Shown in pieces: positions 35,031 to 46,712 of a DNA stretch of 64,000 nt. The stretch comes from Cyrtodaria siliqua (taxonomy: Eukaryota; Mollusca; Bivalvia; Adapedonta; Hiatellidae): positions 24,145-88,144 of the forward strand of contig JAWPHD010010961.1 of NCBI GenBank assembly GCA_037043455.1. The letters run 5' to 3'. Position numbers and translations under genes: made by a program. Each line of letters opens with the position of its first letter. Position 1 is the first letter of the stretch. The notes beneath the pieces were generated by a model, which did not search any database, had not been told where the DNA came from, and worked only from the letters and a program-made list of their open reading frames with translations.

Positions 35031-35944
35031 AAAACAGAAAATAATTCTATTTTTCTCTCAATTTTAAGCAATTTTTAATTTGAAAACTCGTTTTTTCTTT
35101 GCTTTAGCATACATCTGCAGTGTGAAAGACAGATGATACAGAAAATCCCATGTTGATAATCATATGAGGTTTCATTCAAATTTCAGAAGTGTTTGACCTA
35201 ATCACCACTTATTCAGCTGGCTAGTGTATGAATTGTGTATTTTCCATAGGGTCACATAAACATGAGCGAGAAAAAAACCCAACCTGGCTAACTTACGTAT
35301 TTTATTCTTTTAAAATACTGTTCTTGGCTATACTGACGATATTAAAACAACAACAATGTCTGCTGGCCTGCTGTGAATCTCAGATGTTGGAAAAGGCTGT
35401 ACAGTAACCCTATGGGAAAATTAATTGAGGTATGAGACCTGATCCCCAATTATCTGTAATGTTATGCTGGCGGCACAAAACGTGTTTTTACTTGATATAA
35501 ATTTAAACTGATAATACAAATTACGATGTACAATGTTTAGGAATGAATATAGTATGATAGCAAATTGCCAACATTATAAATTACTTTGACTCCGTGCGTA
35601 ACTCAGTGATTTATATGCTTTTTTTGCCGATTTTCCACAAAAATGTCAAACTGTATACATTTTGTTCATTATTTTTATCTACATGAATATAACAGACAAC
35701 TTTCAAAAGCTTCAGTTCTCTAATATTGCAATGATAATATTTAAAAAATAAAAGTGTTTTCTTTTCATCGCAATGTTTTTGCCCCGCAAAAATGTGTTAA
35801 GCTACCGTTTCAGATAACCTTTCATTAGTATTTATTTTTTACGAAGCTATATGTGACAGCTGAGTTGGTACCGACAATTTCAGTAGCCCATGGAATACAT
35901 AGTGTAAGTTGCATGTTTATATAATAAGTTCATAAGTTGCATAT
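35031..35944. other. No recognisable feature
   Basis: AT-rich unique-looking sequence without supported ORFs or repeats. Confidence 0.45.
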
Positions 35945-36290
35945 TTATTCGCTGCCGGAACGGCATCGACTTATATTGCTTTATTAATTGCACATGGTAA
36001 GGTAGTAATGAATAGTTTCTTTGAGTTTTTCAGCTATAAACATGCTTTACAACTTGAATACCTAGAGAACTCATCTGAAAAACTTGAATGGTATAAACAC
36101 ATATTGTGTAATGTTGAAAGGTTACCATTTCACTTGCTGAAATGACGTTTTCGTAAACCAGTCTACTGAAATCATTACTATTATATGTATATTAGCGACG
36201 AAACATTCAGAAGCCTCAGGAAGGTAGGGTTCAAGCCTGCTGATTTCCCTTTTTTTTTTTTTTTTTTTTAATTTTCATTGGTTTTTATTG
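35945..36290. repeat. Dispersed repeat E, left half of interrupted copy
   Basis: CATGCTTTACAACTTGAAT..GGTTCAAGCCTGCTGATTTCC matches 62025-62290 almost base for base. The matching continuation is found only at 37690-38100, so about 1.4 kb was inserted here after a poly-T stretch. Confidence 0.75.
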
Positions 36291-36399
36291 TTAAATCAAA
36301 TTATTCAATGAATACAATAGGTTAAAAGTTGATCACATGATTAAAAATAAAAAGGTATATTGACCTGAAAAACGTATATTGACTTTTGTATATTGACCT

Positions 36400-36620
36400 G
36401 TGAAAAACAAGTATGAAAAATTCAATTTCCATGAATATTCAAAATTCAAAATTTCAAAATTCAAAAATTTCAAAATTCAAAAATTTCAAAATTCAAAAAT
36501 TCAAAATTCAGAATTTCAAAATTCAAAATTTCAAAATTCAAAAATTTCAAAATTCAAAATTTCAAAATTCTAAATTCAAAATTCAAAATTTCAAAATTCA
36601 AAATTCCATGAATAATTTGA
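36400..36620. repeat. AT-rich tandem repeat (AAAATTTCAAAATTC)
   Basis: Runs of AAATTCAAAATTTC variants, about 14 bp per unit. The open frame through it (NSKFQNSKF repeats) is low complexity. Confidence 0.85.
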
Positions 36621-36659
36621 TTTAATAATAAAATAAATGTTGCCTTTTAGGTTCGGTCG

Positions 36660-36820
36660 ATATATAGAGTTTAATAACAAGTGTTATACGGGAAATATCT
36701 CCCGCGGTAAAGAAATGGCCCCGATATAAGAACGAGTGCGGAGAAAGAGTTCTTATATCGGGGCCATTTATCTAGCAATGCAGATATAAAAACACTGGTA
36801 ATTAAACTATATATTACGTA
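36660..36820. repeat. Palindrome, perfect 21-bp inner stem
   Basis: AAATGGCCCCGATATAAGAAC (36713-36733) pairs perfectly with 36749-36769. The 15-nt loop, read on the minus strand, gives CACTCGTTCTT across the loop/stem border. Outer arms TTTAAT.AC.AGTG also pair. It is homologous to 58264-58400. Confidence 0.8.
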
Positions 36821-37172
36821 ATTTAAAATGATATTTTATTAATATTTCTAATGATTCACGCCTTTTTACACCGGTTTGCACGAGAACGCCAAGACGACGT
36901 TACATCATCCAAGACGACGTTACGTCATACAAACAAAACAAGTGGAACCGGAACTCTTCGTTAATTTCCGTAATCGTTATTTCCTAGTGACGGAATCTGA
37001 CGAAGACGTCCGTAAAACAATCGGAACGTCATTTGGCATTTCCGCCACTGACGGAAAAGGCCGAGCAATGTTCCGTACTTACTGGGAAATAGATATTTCT
37101 CCCATTTCTGCTCATGTGAGATAGGCATTTCCCTCATGTGAGATAACTCTATCTTACATGACATGTGACTTA

Positions 37173-37200
37173 TGACGTCATGACGTTACGTCGACGTCGC
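37173..37200 (+). promoter_or_regulatory. CRE cluster upstream of palindrome
   Basis: TGACGTCATGACGTTACGTCGACGTC: a full CRE followed by overlapping half-sites, about 75-100 bp before the palindrome at 37271. CATAAAG, a weak TATA-like word, lies near 37253. Confidence 0.4.
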
Positions 37201-37270
37201 CTTATTCTGGCGTTAAATCAGCAAAGCCATTGATTTTCTGCTGTTAATAAACACATAAAGGGAGAAAAAT

Positions 37271-37419
37271 AATCCATCATGAGTGATCCATGTGAGATAG
37301 GGAAATCTCACCCTCGGGATCAGAATTGCAACCAGGCACTCGGCAGAGCCTCGTCCCTGGTTACAATTCTGACCCTCGGGTGAGATTTCTCTATCTCACA
37401 TGGATACTCATGATGGATT
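37271..37419. repeat. Palindrome with two nested same-strand CTCG pairs
   Basis: Arms of about 70 bp from ATCCATCATGAG to CTCATGATGGAT. CCCTCGGG occurs at 37311-37318 and again at 37373-37380 on the plus strand. Inside, GGCACTCGGC faces GCCTCGTCC. Apart from these TC/TC positions the arms are nearly perfectly complementary. Confidence 0.85.
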
Positions 37420-37537
37420 CTTATATTCCCAGACGTACTGGGAAATAGATATTTCCATATTTCCCAGTAGAGCAAACGAGTAGATATAGCTTTTCTATTC
37501 CCAGTATTTCCTATATAAATCAGAGACAATCATGTAA

Positions 37538-37638
37538 TATGTGTATTTATCGACCTGAGAAAAGTGATCGAAAAGTGATATCGATCTCGGCTATTGCATC
37601 TGTCGATATCACTTTTCTCAGGTCGATAAATACACATA
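37538..37638. repeat. Palindrome with tandemly duplicated arm segment
   Basis: TATGTGTATTTATCGACCTG pairs with its exact complement ending at 37638. The left arm duplicates AAAAGTGATC. The loop ATCTCGGCTATTGC carries CTCG. Confidence 0.8.
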
Positions 37639-37689
37639 TCGACCTCATTAAAAGGCAATAATTTTATAATATTATTCCTTTACATTTGT

Positions 37690-38100
37690 TACTTTGATAA
37701 CGCAATCTTAATAATTACACATGGTAACAGTGAACCGTTAATATGTGTTGTAATAATGTACACTCTAACGCACACGTGAACAATTGTATTTCTGTGGTGA
37801 CGTGTACTTCTAGCACGTCGTATTACAAGGTAATTGTAATCAATATGTAAGGCATGTCAAAGTTTTTGGACAGAAAGAAGCGAGGTCGCCCACATTGATT
37901 TAAAATGCCTGGTAAGAAGAACTGGTGGTAAAAATCGGAAAGAATGTAAGAAAAAACGGTCGTGGCGTGTTTATGTCTCCGTGAAAACACTTATTTTTTT
38001 CAATATTGTTTTAACACCCGTGACTTGATATATTATTATGTTAACTTCTTGTCTCTCGGCAGCTATTTTACGCTTGCGTAAAACCTTGCTTGTATGTTAA
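37690..38100. repeat. Dispersed repeat E, right half of interrupted copy
   Basis: TAACGCAATCTTA..CTAACGCACACGTG..GAAGCGAGGTCGCCCACATT..CTCTCGGCAGCTATTTTACG matches 62385-62800. Confidence 0.75.
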
Positions 38101-38365
38101 GTTCATATGATTTTAACATTAGTGGATGAACATGAAGTGTATATATGAACGAACTGTGATACATAGTAAAAGGGAGTTAAATCAGGCGATTTTGGAACGT
38201 TCTCACCAGAAAGAGTTAATGTTCGTTTACGATACCTATACCATACACATAACAATTAGATTAGAATGGTCGTAAAACAGATATCGACCAAACAACCAAA
38301 CGTCGCACAACAAGCAGAATGTCACATTAAATACATGTATATTCAAACTAGACATTTACTTACAT

Positions 38366-38645
38366 ACCATTAAAGATATTAACCCGCCAAATAACGACAC
38401 AATTACAAAACCGTGTATCAAAACTCTATGCAGGTGTTCAGGTAAATGAATTGGTAACTCTTAATTCGACGTTCCAGTTTTGGGGTTTGGACTGGCTGGC
38501 TAAAGCCGTTTATATTGTGTCTATAGCGTTTGTATTCTCAAAATATGTAAGTTATATATATAACTCGTCGTCAGTAGGTTTAGAAATGATGTACATTTCA
38601 TGTAAAATTAGGCTGTTGATGGTGGGATAGATACTTAAAGACACA
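38366..38645 (-). mobile_element. MITE family D, inverted copy
   Basis: Ends are TTAAAGATATTAACCCGCC (left) and TGATGGTGGGATAGATACTTAAAG (right). Inside, read in reverse, are the same ACCTG..CATAGAG and GTCTATAG words as in the 39614 copy. Confidence 0.65.
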
Positions 38646-38697
38646 TTAATATAGATCAACCTGATGACAAACACGACATAGCTTCAAAATATTATAT

Positions 38698-39619
38698 TAA
38701 ACGGACACATTGCAAGCTTGAAGTTTTTATCAAACATTAAAATGAGCATCTCGATTTATGTAATTCTGACTTTAAACCTGCTTGCATGTAAATAATGATT
38801 TTTGTTTTAGTTTTTTTCCATTACGTGGTCCGAGCATTAACTTTCATACCCCATCCAACCCCTTCTCCAAGAAGCGAAGCGGGGTTGGCTGGGGTATGAA
38901 ATAAATCATTAATTTCGGCTTAAGAAGTTTTGTAAAATTAAAACATTTAATAGGTAATTTTAAACAGGTTATCGATTTTTTGTTAGTAATACATGTGTTT
39001 AAACATGTTTTATTGTAGAAATATCCGTTATAAAATCTAGTTAATGGAATTAAGGCGGGACCACGTAATGGTTAATTTGCCATAGGTTTAAATATATTAT
39101 TGGTGCATAGGTTTAAATATATTATTGGTGCAATATCATCAACAGTTATTAATTTGCAAAACAAGATCGCTTTGAACTATATTTGTTTTTGTAACTTTTT
39201 TTTATTCCTAACAATGTTATTGTTGAGTTCTACATATATACATGCATCTAGTGAATATATTATCATGTTATTTTTATTTTTTTATAAATGTACAGTCTGG
39301 AAATATAATATGAAACCATGTAATATATGAAAGTATATTTATCATTAGAATTCTAGCATGTAGCTAGTACGGTTACAACTAATGATTGGATTTGTGACAT
39401 AGCAGCCCTTTATATCTTAACATGTCATTGTTTAGCTGTTTCTGCCTAATAACTATTATAATATTCAATGTAAGATTTAAAAGCACTACTAGCTCTTACA
39501 TGGCCGCTTTGAACTATAGTTATAATTTATATTAGTGATCGAAAAAAGCAAGTAATTTAGGGAAACTAACAGGACGCTGCTGGTTTATCACACATCAAGC
39601 TTGCCGTGTGTCCCTTTAA
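38698..39619. mobile_element. MITE family with GGGACACACGGCAA ends, carrying a nested MITE
   Basis: Left end ACGGACACATTGCAAGCTTGAAG; right end (complement) AAGGGACACACGGCAAGCTTGA. The family C element at 38818-39072 is inserted within it. Related copies are at 43583-44214 and 57431-57753. Confidence 0.65.
38818..39072 (+). mobile_element. MITE family C, best-preserved copy
   Basis: Inverted ends CCATTACGTGGTCC (left) and GGACCACGTAATGG (right). Just inside the left end is the hairpin TTCATACCCCATCCAACCCC..GGGGTTGGCTGGGGTATGAA. Confidence 0.8.
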
Positions 39620-39948
39620 AGTAGCTATCCCACCAACAACAGCTACATTGTACAACATAATTATGTACACGGTTCGTAACATAATGACGACGAGCATACA
39701 TATATAACTCAAATATTTTGAGAATGCAAACTTTATAGACACACTATCAACATTTAACCAGCAGACTAAATCCCAAAACTGAGGAATCGAATTAAGAGTT
39801 ATCAACTCATAATTCATTTTACACATATTCAATCATGGGTATTTTAAGAACTATACTTTAAATCGGCACTTATATATTATTATGTAACCTGAACACCTGG
39901 ATAGAGTTTTGATAAACGGTTTTGTTGTGTAATTTTGCCGTTGGTTAG
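39614..39948 (+). mobile_element. MITE family D, third copy
   Basis: Starts AAAGTAGCTATCCCACCAAC directly at the end of the preceding element, sharing TTTAAAG. It contains ATTTTGAGAATGC, TATAGACACA and ACCTGAACACCTGGATAGAG. Confidence 0.65.
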
Positions 39949-40704
39949 TCGTTAATAGCACTTAACAAACGATAGTGTGAATGGCAATACATATCGAACT
40001 GGGGATCCATTGGAAGCAAAAACCACAAACCAGAAAGAAAAGTAGCCTTTTGAAGTAACCAATTACCTTCAACCAAACCAAACCCTAACTCTGACGAATG
40101 ACACAATAACTGACTGCAATCCGCGTAAAAGAACATTTTAGATCAGTGCCGAACTTCGTCGGCAATACACTGGAAATGAGATATCAAAACTCGCTTAGAC
40201 GTAGGCGTCTCGAGGGTAATATAACGTGAGTACCATTGGTTTTGTACTTTTATAAAGATTGCAAAAGATTCATTGATTAGATTATCGTTAATCTAGTTAT
40301 GTTCAATTGAATTGATGATACAGCCAAAGCTAGGAAGTAACTGATTAATATCGGCTTTAATCGCTTGACGCTAAACCTTTTATTCAACCTAGAAAGGGGA
40401 AATGGGTTTCTACACAAAAACAGGGCCTCCTATTATTATTTAGCAGGAGGAAACCCATCCTAATGACTTCGTTTCTGCTGGTCTCGCTTTATATTTACAG
40501 CTCTGCGATTCAAAGCGATGTTTGCATGGTTATAAATCTGGTTGGTTATAGCAAGTCGTCATGGCTGGTGATACGGCAATGAAGACAGCTACTTGTGTGC
40601 TCTATCAAGGACACTTATATTAGTGTGTGTTTTAGTGTTCACGGGCTTTTAAAATTAAAATTAGTTAGCTTTCATCAGCATCCGTTGCCGAGGCTGACGC
40701 GATT

Positions 40705-40855
40705 GAATTGATTGCTGTTTAACGGCTCATCAACACAGTATAGGTTATTTAGAGCCGCCCCAGAGAGAGGGGAAGGATACATAGGAATTCGGGAACCGTG
40801 CCCTACTCTTATTATCGAATATATTCCTATGTTTCTTTAACGTGCTCGGAGGTGC
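40705..40855 (-). mobile_element. SINE family A, 3' fragment
   Basis: From TTGCTGTTTAACGGCTCATC to TTAACGTGCTCGGAGG, the tail half of the SINE; the tRNA-like head is absent. Confidence 0.7.
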
Positions 40856-41519
40856 TGATCTCTCCTATATATAGTTGTCGGTACTGATTTATCACTCTAA
40901 ACATTTAAATCTTTGTAAATATTGTTATTTCTTTGTAAATAATCTGTCTTCAAATGGCCGGCATTTGCTAGTATAACATTGTTTGCGACCAGTGTCGAAG
41001 CAAATATGTAATTGATATATGTACATTAGTTTACCATTGATAATTAGTTATTCTCCTTAACCAGCCATGGCCATTTTCATGCCAACACATAATTAAAGGT
41101 ATTCAAGCAAATATTCTTTCGTCTATTTTACTTTCCTTTTTGTGGTTGAATAATACACTTAGAGGGGTTTTGGTATTGAGTCAGACATTTTATAGCAAAC
41201 ATGTTTCACAGCCTCTAAACTATTACATCAGGTATACCGTATCCATATTAAAATATCCTGTACGTATTCAAATTGAATTAAAACAGCGTTTGCACACTGT
41301 TCACAATTTCGTTTAAACCGCCCCGCTAAGGGCATATAGTCAGACCGAAGATTAGTGTAGTGTAGTTGGAAAAAAACACATCTGTCTGTCTTTCTCTCTG
41401 TGCGTGCGTGCGTGCGTGCTGGCATATGCATGCATGGGGTTTGACGTCGTTTTTAATTGCAGTAGTTCAGTCATATCACGACGGTGTCTCTATTTGTAGC
41501 AGTACGCTCTATGTTCAGC

Positions 41520-42330
41520 TTTACAGGGCTGCCACACTGGAACAATACGCCATTGATATGTTACAGGGCTGCCACACTGGAACAATACGCCATTGGTATG
41601 ATGATCGTCCACACTGGAACAATACGCCATTGATATGATGATCGTCCACACTGGAACAATACGCCATTGATATGATGTTCGTCCACACTGGAACAATACG
41701 CCATTGATATGATGATGCTTTACAGGGCTGCCACACTGGAACAATACGCCATTGATATGATGATGCTTTACAGGGCTGCCACACTGGAACAATACGCCAT
41801 TGATATGATGATGCTTTACAGGGCTGCCACACTGGAACAATACGCCATTGATATGATGATGCTTTACAGGGCTGCCACACTGGAACAATACGCCATTGAT
41901 ATGTTATAGGGCTGCCACACTGAAACAATACGCCATTGATATGTTATAGGGCTGCCACGCTGAAACAATACGCCATTGATATGTTATAGGGCTGCCATAC
42001 TGGAACAATACGCCATTGATATGATGATCGTCCACACTGGAACAATACGCCATTGATATGATGATCGTCCACACTGGAACAATACGCCATTGATATGATG
42101 ATCGTCCACACTGGAACAATACGCCATTGATATGATGATGCTTTACAGGGCTGCCACACTGGAACAATACGCCATTGATATGATGATGCTTTACAGAGCT
42201 GCCACACTGGAACAATACGCCATTGCTATGATGATGCTTTACAGGGCTGCCACACTGGAACAATACGCCATTGATATGATGATGCTTTACAGGGCTGCCA
42301 CACAGGAACAATACGCCATTGATATGATGA
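41520..42330. repeat. 48/37-bp composite minisatellite
   Basis: Long units (ATGCTTTACAGGGCTGCCAC + ACTGGAACAATACGCC + ATTGATATGATG) and short units (GATCGTCCACACTGGAACAA + TACGCCATTGATAT) alternate in blocks, about 20 in all. The multi-frame ORFs on both strands are repeat artefacts. The CACTGGAA(C/T)A motif also appears in the unrelated-looking repeat near 63140. Confidence 0.9.
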
Positions 42331-42593
42331 TCGTCAAGAAATTCGCTACACGTACCATTTATACATGACCATATATTAGAAAAAGCGTATCTTCTTAAAG
42401 CTACATAACGTGTATTTAAATCGCTTTATTCTTTGTTGGCATGTCTTTATTTGTAACTTCGTGTTCACTAGCGCATGGCGAAATTGGGTTTTAAGGCGAT
42501 CAAGTTTAACGTAGGACATCATTTACTTTATAGACATCGAGCACTGCACATCTTTTCACTCCAAAGGTAGCATTGTGATTTACAATATTTTTT

Positions 42594-42664
42594 CCCTCTT
42601 TCGTGACTCGAACAGACGACCTTTTAATTTACAGTCCAGCGTGCTTACCACTGAGCTATGGCGA
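42594..42664 (-). mobile_element. tRNA-like sequence, probably SINE head or tRNA pseudogene
   Basis: The minus strand reads TAGCTCAGTGGTAAGCACGC (A box), CTGTAAA at the anticodon loop (GTA, Tyr-like) and GTTCGAGTCAC (B box). The anticodon stem pairs poorly, so it is unlikely to be a working tRNA. Confidence 0.45.
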
Positions 42665-42929
42665 ATTCTTGAGAATGTTTTATATTTAGTAACATATTTT
42701 ATGATTCAAAATAACCCTCAAGATGTAGCAGTATATACTTTATCATTTCGCACATGTAATTAACCATGCGATATGTAATTCTATTTATTATCTATTTAAC
42801 TAAGATTCCGTCTCAAAACTTTAGTCTCGAATTTTTAATATAGCGTATAAAAATGTTTTGCGGGTGTGTGTGTTATAGTTATTACGTAATGACTATTTAG
42901 TGTTAGAAATGATATTACATATCAACTCG

Positions 42930-43010
42930 GTTCCCTGGTGTAGGCGTAAAACTGTCATGTTACAAATAAAACTGCAAGATTCCTGGTTCAATCTCGTTCT
43001 GGATGTTTTT
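42930..43010 (+). mobile_element. tRNA-like SINE remnant
   Basis: TTCCCTGGTGTAGGCG resembles a decayed A box and CTGGTTCAATCTCG a B box, about 45 nt apart. Confidence 0.3.
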
Positions 43011-43582
43011 TATTTTTTTATAAAATATATTCGGAAGCCGATGCTACCTGTACGAAGACTAGATAAACTGTGAAGCATCGATTTCTGGCTTATATATCGA
43101 CTTTTTGGCCGTTCGTCGAATTGAAACTACTTCACCCGTGACTTATTCATATTCATGAGTTAGTATCAGTTTTTGTATAGCGACTGTAGCTTTAAGCGTT
43201 TAGTTACTGTTTTTTAATACATATTGTTCGTCTCTAAATAGAGTTGTTTCATATGTTCCTAATTTAGAGTTGTTTCATATGTTCCCAAACGGGTACTCAT
43301 TCAATTTAAGGCATAACACTGTAGGTTTGAATGGAAATACATTATATATAGTTGTTTATATACATTGTATTTAAAAAAATAATAGAATGTTTGCTTTCTT
43401 AATATACCACTTTCATTTTCATTTTGAAGCAACCCGTTATGAACAAAGTTTTCATCAACATGTCTGCACAATATAAACGATACAATATACTAAGATAAAC
43501 GTTTTCAGATAATAATAATATTTATTTCATTCTGCAGTATAATAACAGGCGATCACCAATGAGAATTCATAATATTAAACTT

Positions 43583-44214
43583 TCTTAAAGGGACACAATG
43601 CAATCCTGAAGCATTGAAATTAGCGTTTTGATATATTTATCCAGCTTCAGCATAATGAAAATGGTCTCAAGTTGGTTGATTTAAATGGCGTAGCACATCG
43701 AGGTGTTTAAATTAACCAACGGCATGAGTGCAAACCTTGTAGCATGTCTATTTCACCTGTCTGCCATACACTAACTTCCGATAACTGGCAGTTAGAGAAC
43801 ACCATTTTTCCTGACAGGCGTTATTTTCGGGTAAACAATTTACATCTGTGCAAATACAAAGGGAATTAAATGACCATGCTAGAAATGGTAGTTAGAGCAC
43901 ACCAGTCATTCGGACAGGTATTATTTTCAAATAAATGTCAGAGACCATGCTACAATTGACTTTAAACCCGCTTGAATATAATTCAATACAATTTAGATTT
44001 TTTCCTTTTTTTCGTCTTATTCTACCATAGGTTTAAATATTTTACTGGCGCAATATAATCGACTGTTAACTTAATGATATGCAAAATCAAATTTCTATAT
44101 ACAATTCTTATAATTAAATATTAATGACTGAAAACAAAAAAGGTAAGTAGAAAAACTAACTGGACGCCGTGAGTTTTTAAAAAAATCAAGATTGCCGTGT
44201 GTCCCTTTTAATCA
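43583..44214. mobile_element. MITE with GGGACACA ends
   Basis: Left end TTAAAGGGACACAATGCAATC; complement of right end AAAAGGGACACACGGCAATC. It is non-coding inside. GGTTTAAATATTTTACTGGC is shared with the element at 38698-39619. Confidence 0.7.
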
Positions 44215-44880
44215 TAGTTTTACACTTAGTATTATTCTGATATGCAGGCTTCATAACCGCTGCACCCAACTAAATTCCATTATGTTTATTTCTTTTTTTT
44301 ATAATGAAATTTTATTATATCAAATACTTTACAGTATGTAACATTTATAATATGCAAACAATTCATCATTAAAGGTTCTTATTCATACAATTCTAGCATA
44401 GCAAGTTTTTCGAGCATTTAATAAGTACATACAATGTCTATGTCCAAATAGTGTCCTCTTACAATTGATACATACTAGTGTGTGACATAGATTTAGTTTC
44501 AATATAGTTTTTATTCATACATCTCTATCTTATAGTGTTTTAAGTCTATATATACATTATATTAATCACTATTTTAGACTTGTTTTTTCCCTTTTTAACT
44601 GAAATATATTACATGCATAAATTGTTCGCTCAGTTTTATATTCTACGTACAAATATGTGATACAATAATTGTTGTTGTGTCTTTTTTCTCACATGCACGC
44701 ACGCTCTCAAACACGTTCTTCTTACACACCCACGTACGCTCAAGGGCACGTGTGTTCACTCACACACCTACACAAACACACATATACACACAACCGCCCA
44801 CTCATTTGTACCATCAGGAAGTGAATAAAGGAAGAGAGAAGAAAGAAAGATTGCCTTGTTTTCCATTTCTTTGATAGGAT

Positions 44881-45165
44881 TTATATGATATTTAAAAAAT
44901 TACTCCATTTTAAGTTGTGTTGTTGTATTTTATCATGCATCATTGCTATTTGTTTTTCAATATCGATTCGTTTTGAAAGATAAACAATAAATAGTTCGCA
45001 TCTAGGAATGGTCTGTCTACACTTATTTACAAAAACATAGTATTTAGCACACAGAATGACAAAATTATAGGCTTGTTTATGAACATGTATATCATTTATT
45101 CCAAAAGATATTGTTTGAAAATTAAATGTAATATTTACATTTCTTGCATTTAAAAATAATGCCAG
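44881..45165 (-). pseudogene. LINE (L1/Tx1-like) ORF2 C-terminal end, separated by LTR insertion
   Basis: Minus frame: ALFLNARNVNITFNFQ.. HKQAYNFVILCAKYYVFVNKC..P, the usual C-terminus of L1/Tx1-type ORF2 (ILxAKxYI.. pattern). The rest of this LINE is at 53928-57010. The LTR retrotransposon between them is flanked by the duplicated GCCAG. Confidence 0.65.
45161..45165. repeat. Target-site duplication (left) of LTR retrotransposon
   Basis: GCCAG before the left LTR equals GCCAG at 53923-53927 after the right LTR. Confidence 0.9.
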
Positions 45166-46712
45166 TGTCACAGGATGACCTTAGTGGTTGGGCTAACTCA
45201 GGAAAGAATCAATGAAGGTGAATGCATTTACATAAGTTTAATGCAACTTTTAAAATATGTTTAATATATATACAATTATCTAAAAAAACAAGCGAATACA
45301 CAAATAAACTATGAAAAGAATGTTCTCCTGAACGTTTAAGACGTTCTTAGTATTGTTATAAATACTGAATGTCTAAGACACTAAAGTGTTGTTAAAGCTA
45401 TAACAATGTTGATCTAGCGCGATAACTGTGATGTGCGAGAGCTCATGAAGATGATGATGCGCGAATTCAATGGATGATTGTCATCAAATGCCTTCTGTAA
45501 GGGTTGATGACGCGATGCAATGATAGTTAATCTCCACTGAGATTGTGAATGATATTCCTCCAGTGAGGACTGGTAACGGGCCCACCTTGTGTCCCGGGGG
45601 TTGTCGTTAGTAAAACCTGGCTGCGCAGGTACGGGGACCGTCTCCACCGCTTGTAACGTTAGTCGTGGAAGCTTAGCTCCACTCCTGGATATCCAAACCT
45701 AGATGGCTTACTCCAACCCTGGATGGCTTATATCCTGGATGGCTTAGGCTGTAATTATACATACGTTTTAGATGTCGGTTGACAAACATAACAATCTTGC
45801 ATAATTACCATTACCCAAACAAATCATTATTCAATCAATATATGTAAGCTGTACTAATGATGAGTAGCAATGTATACATATTCTACAACGCCATGTATAC
45901 GCTATGTACGTCGCTGTTAATCAATGCCCCTAATACATGTAATATAAACATGATCAAATAACTCGTATATTACACTCACTGAGTTATGGATGCACGCATT
46001 TATTCTTGTCACTCATCTCATTGTTAACTAATGTTAACAATCGTGTATTACAATCACCGAGTTATACGCCAACGTTAACTAATGCACCTATTATCCACTG
46101 TTATCAAATTAATATTGTTTTACAATTAATGATCAATTACAACAATTACATCTAATATAGTAACTTCAAAATCATATGCTAGTCTAAAGTTATGTTTGAG
46201 AAACATCAATGCTAACCGGATGTCGTAACCGCCAAACAAGATGGCGCCGCCCACTGAATACAAATATACGATAAAAGTTTAATAAAACTACTAACCACAT
46301 GTTGCCTGTGAAATTTGCCGTCCAATCTCTGTTCCAACAAAGTACTATCGATGATCCCGGCGATAGCTAGAAGACAATGGGTTTTATAGCAAACATTACG
46401 CCCAAATCATTATTTCCCCCGTTCAGTCCGTGACAAACGTGGCTAAATCTACAGTATTGAATCTACACGAGAGGCCCTTATACAATTTTTCCGTTTAAGG
46501 AAAATATACCTATACGTTTACATGCATTAGCACAAAACTAAACTTATGACACGGCCTCTCTGGCGGCCACTTAAAATGTGCACGCTTTTACGTGTTACAT
46601 GAATAGATCATGAATATTGTGAAATTGTTTCAACTCGAACAATAGATTTTGGGTGTAACCGATACAAGAGCTATATACGACCAGTACGCTCTACCCGTGA
46701 CATTTTGTGACA
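45166..46712 (-). repeat. 3' LTR
   Basis: 1547 bp, nearly identical to the 5' LTR. Differences cluster as single-base indels between about 46330 and 46470. It contains the reading METVPVPAQPGFTNDN at 45414-45647, also present in the other LTR; I see no reason to call that a gene. Confidence 0.92.

Larger units (their letters stand above)
36639..37665. mobile_element. TIR-bounded composite element containing three palindromes
   Basis: The left end TTGCCTTTTAGGTTCGGTCGATA and the complement of the right end (TTGCCTTTTAATGAGGTCGATA) match at about 18 of 23 positions. Inside are the palindrome at 36660-36820, a CG-rich block (36880-37100), CRE sites, and palindromes at 37271-37419 and 37538-37638. 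The CG-rich block and first palindrome recur inverted at 57765-58400. The repeat E copy at 62025 lacks this insert. No transposase is visible. Confidence 0.5.

Noticed and set aside
36876..37124. 82-codon plus-strand ORF in the CG-rich block
   Set aside because: The block is a repeat present inverted at 57.8 kb, where the frame is not kept.
45414..45647. 77-codon ORF METVPVPAQPG (also at 52617-52850)
   Set aside because: It lies within both LTRs and has no domain or gene context; chance ORF in duplicated DNA.
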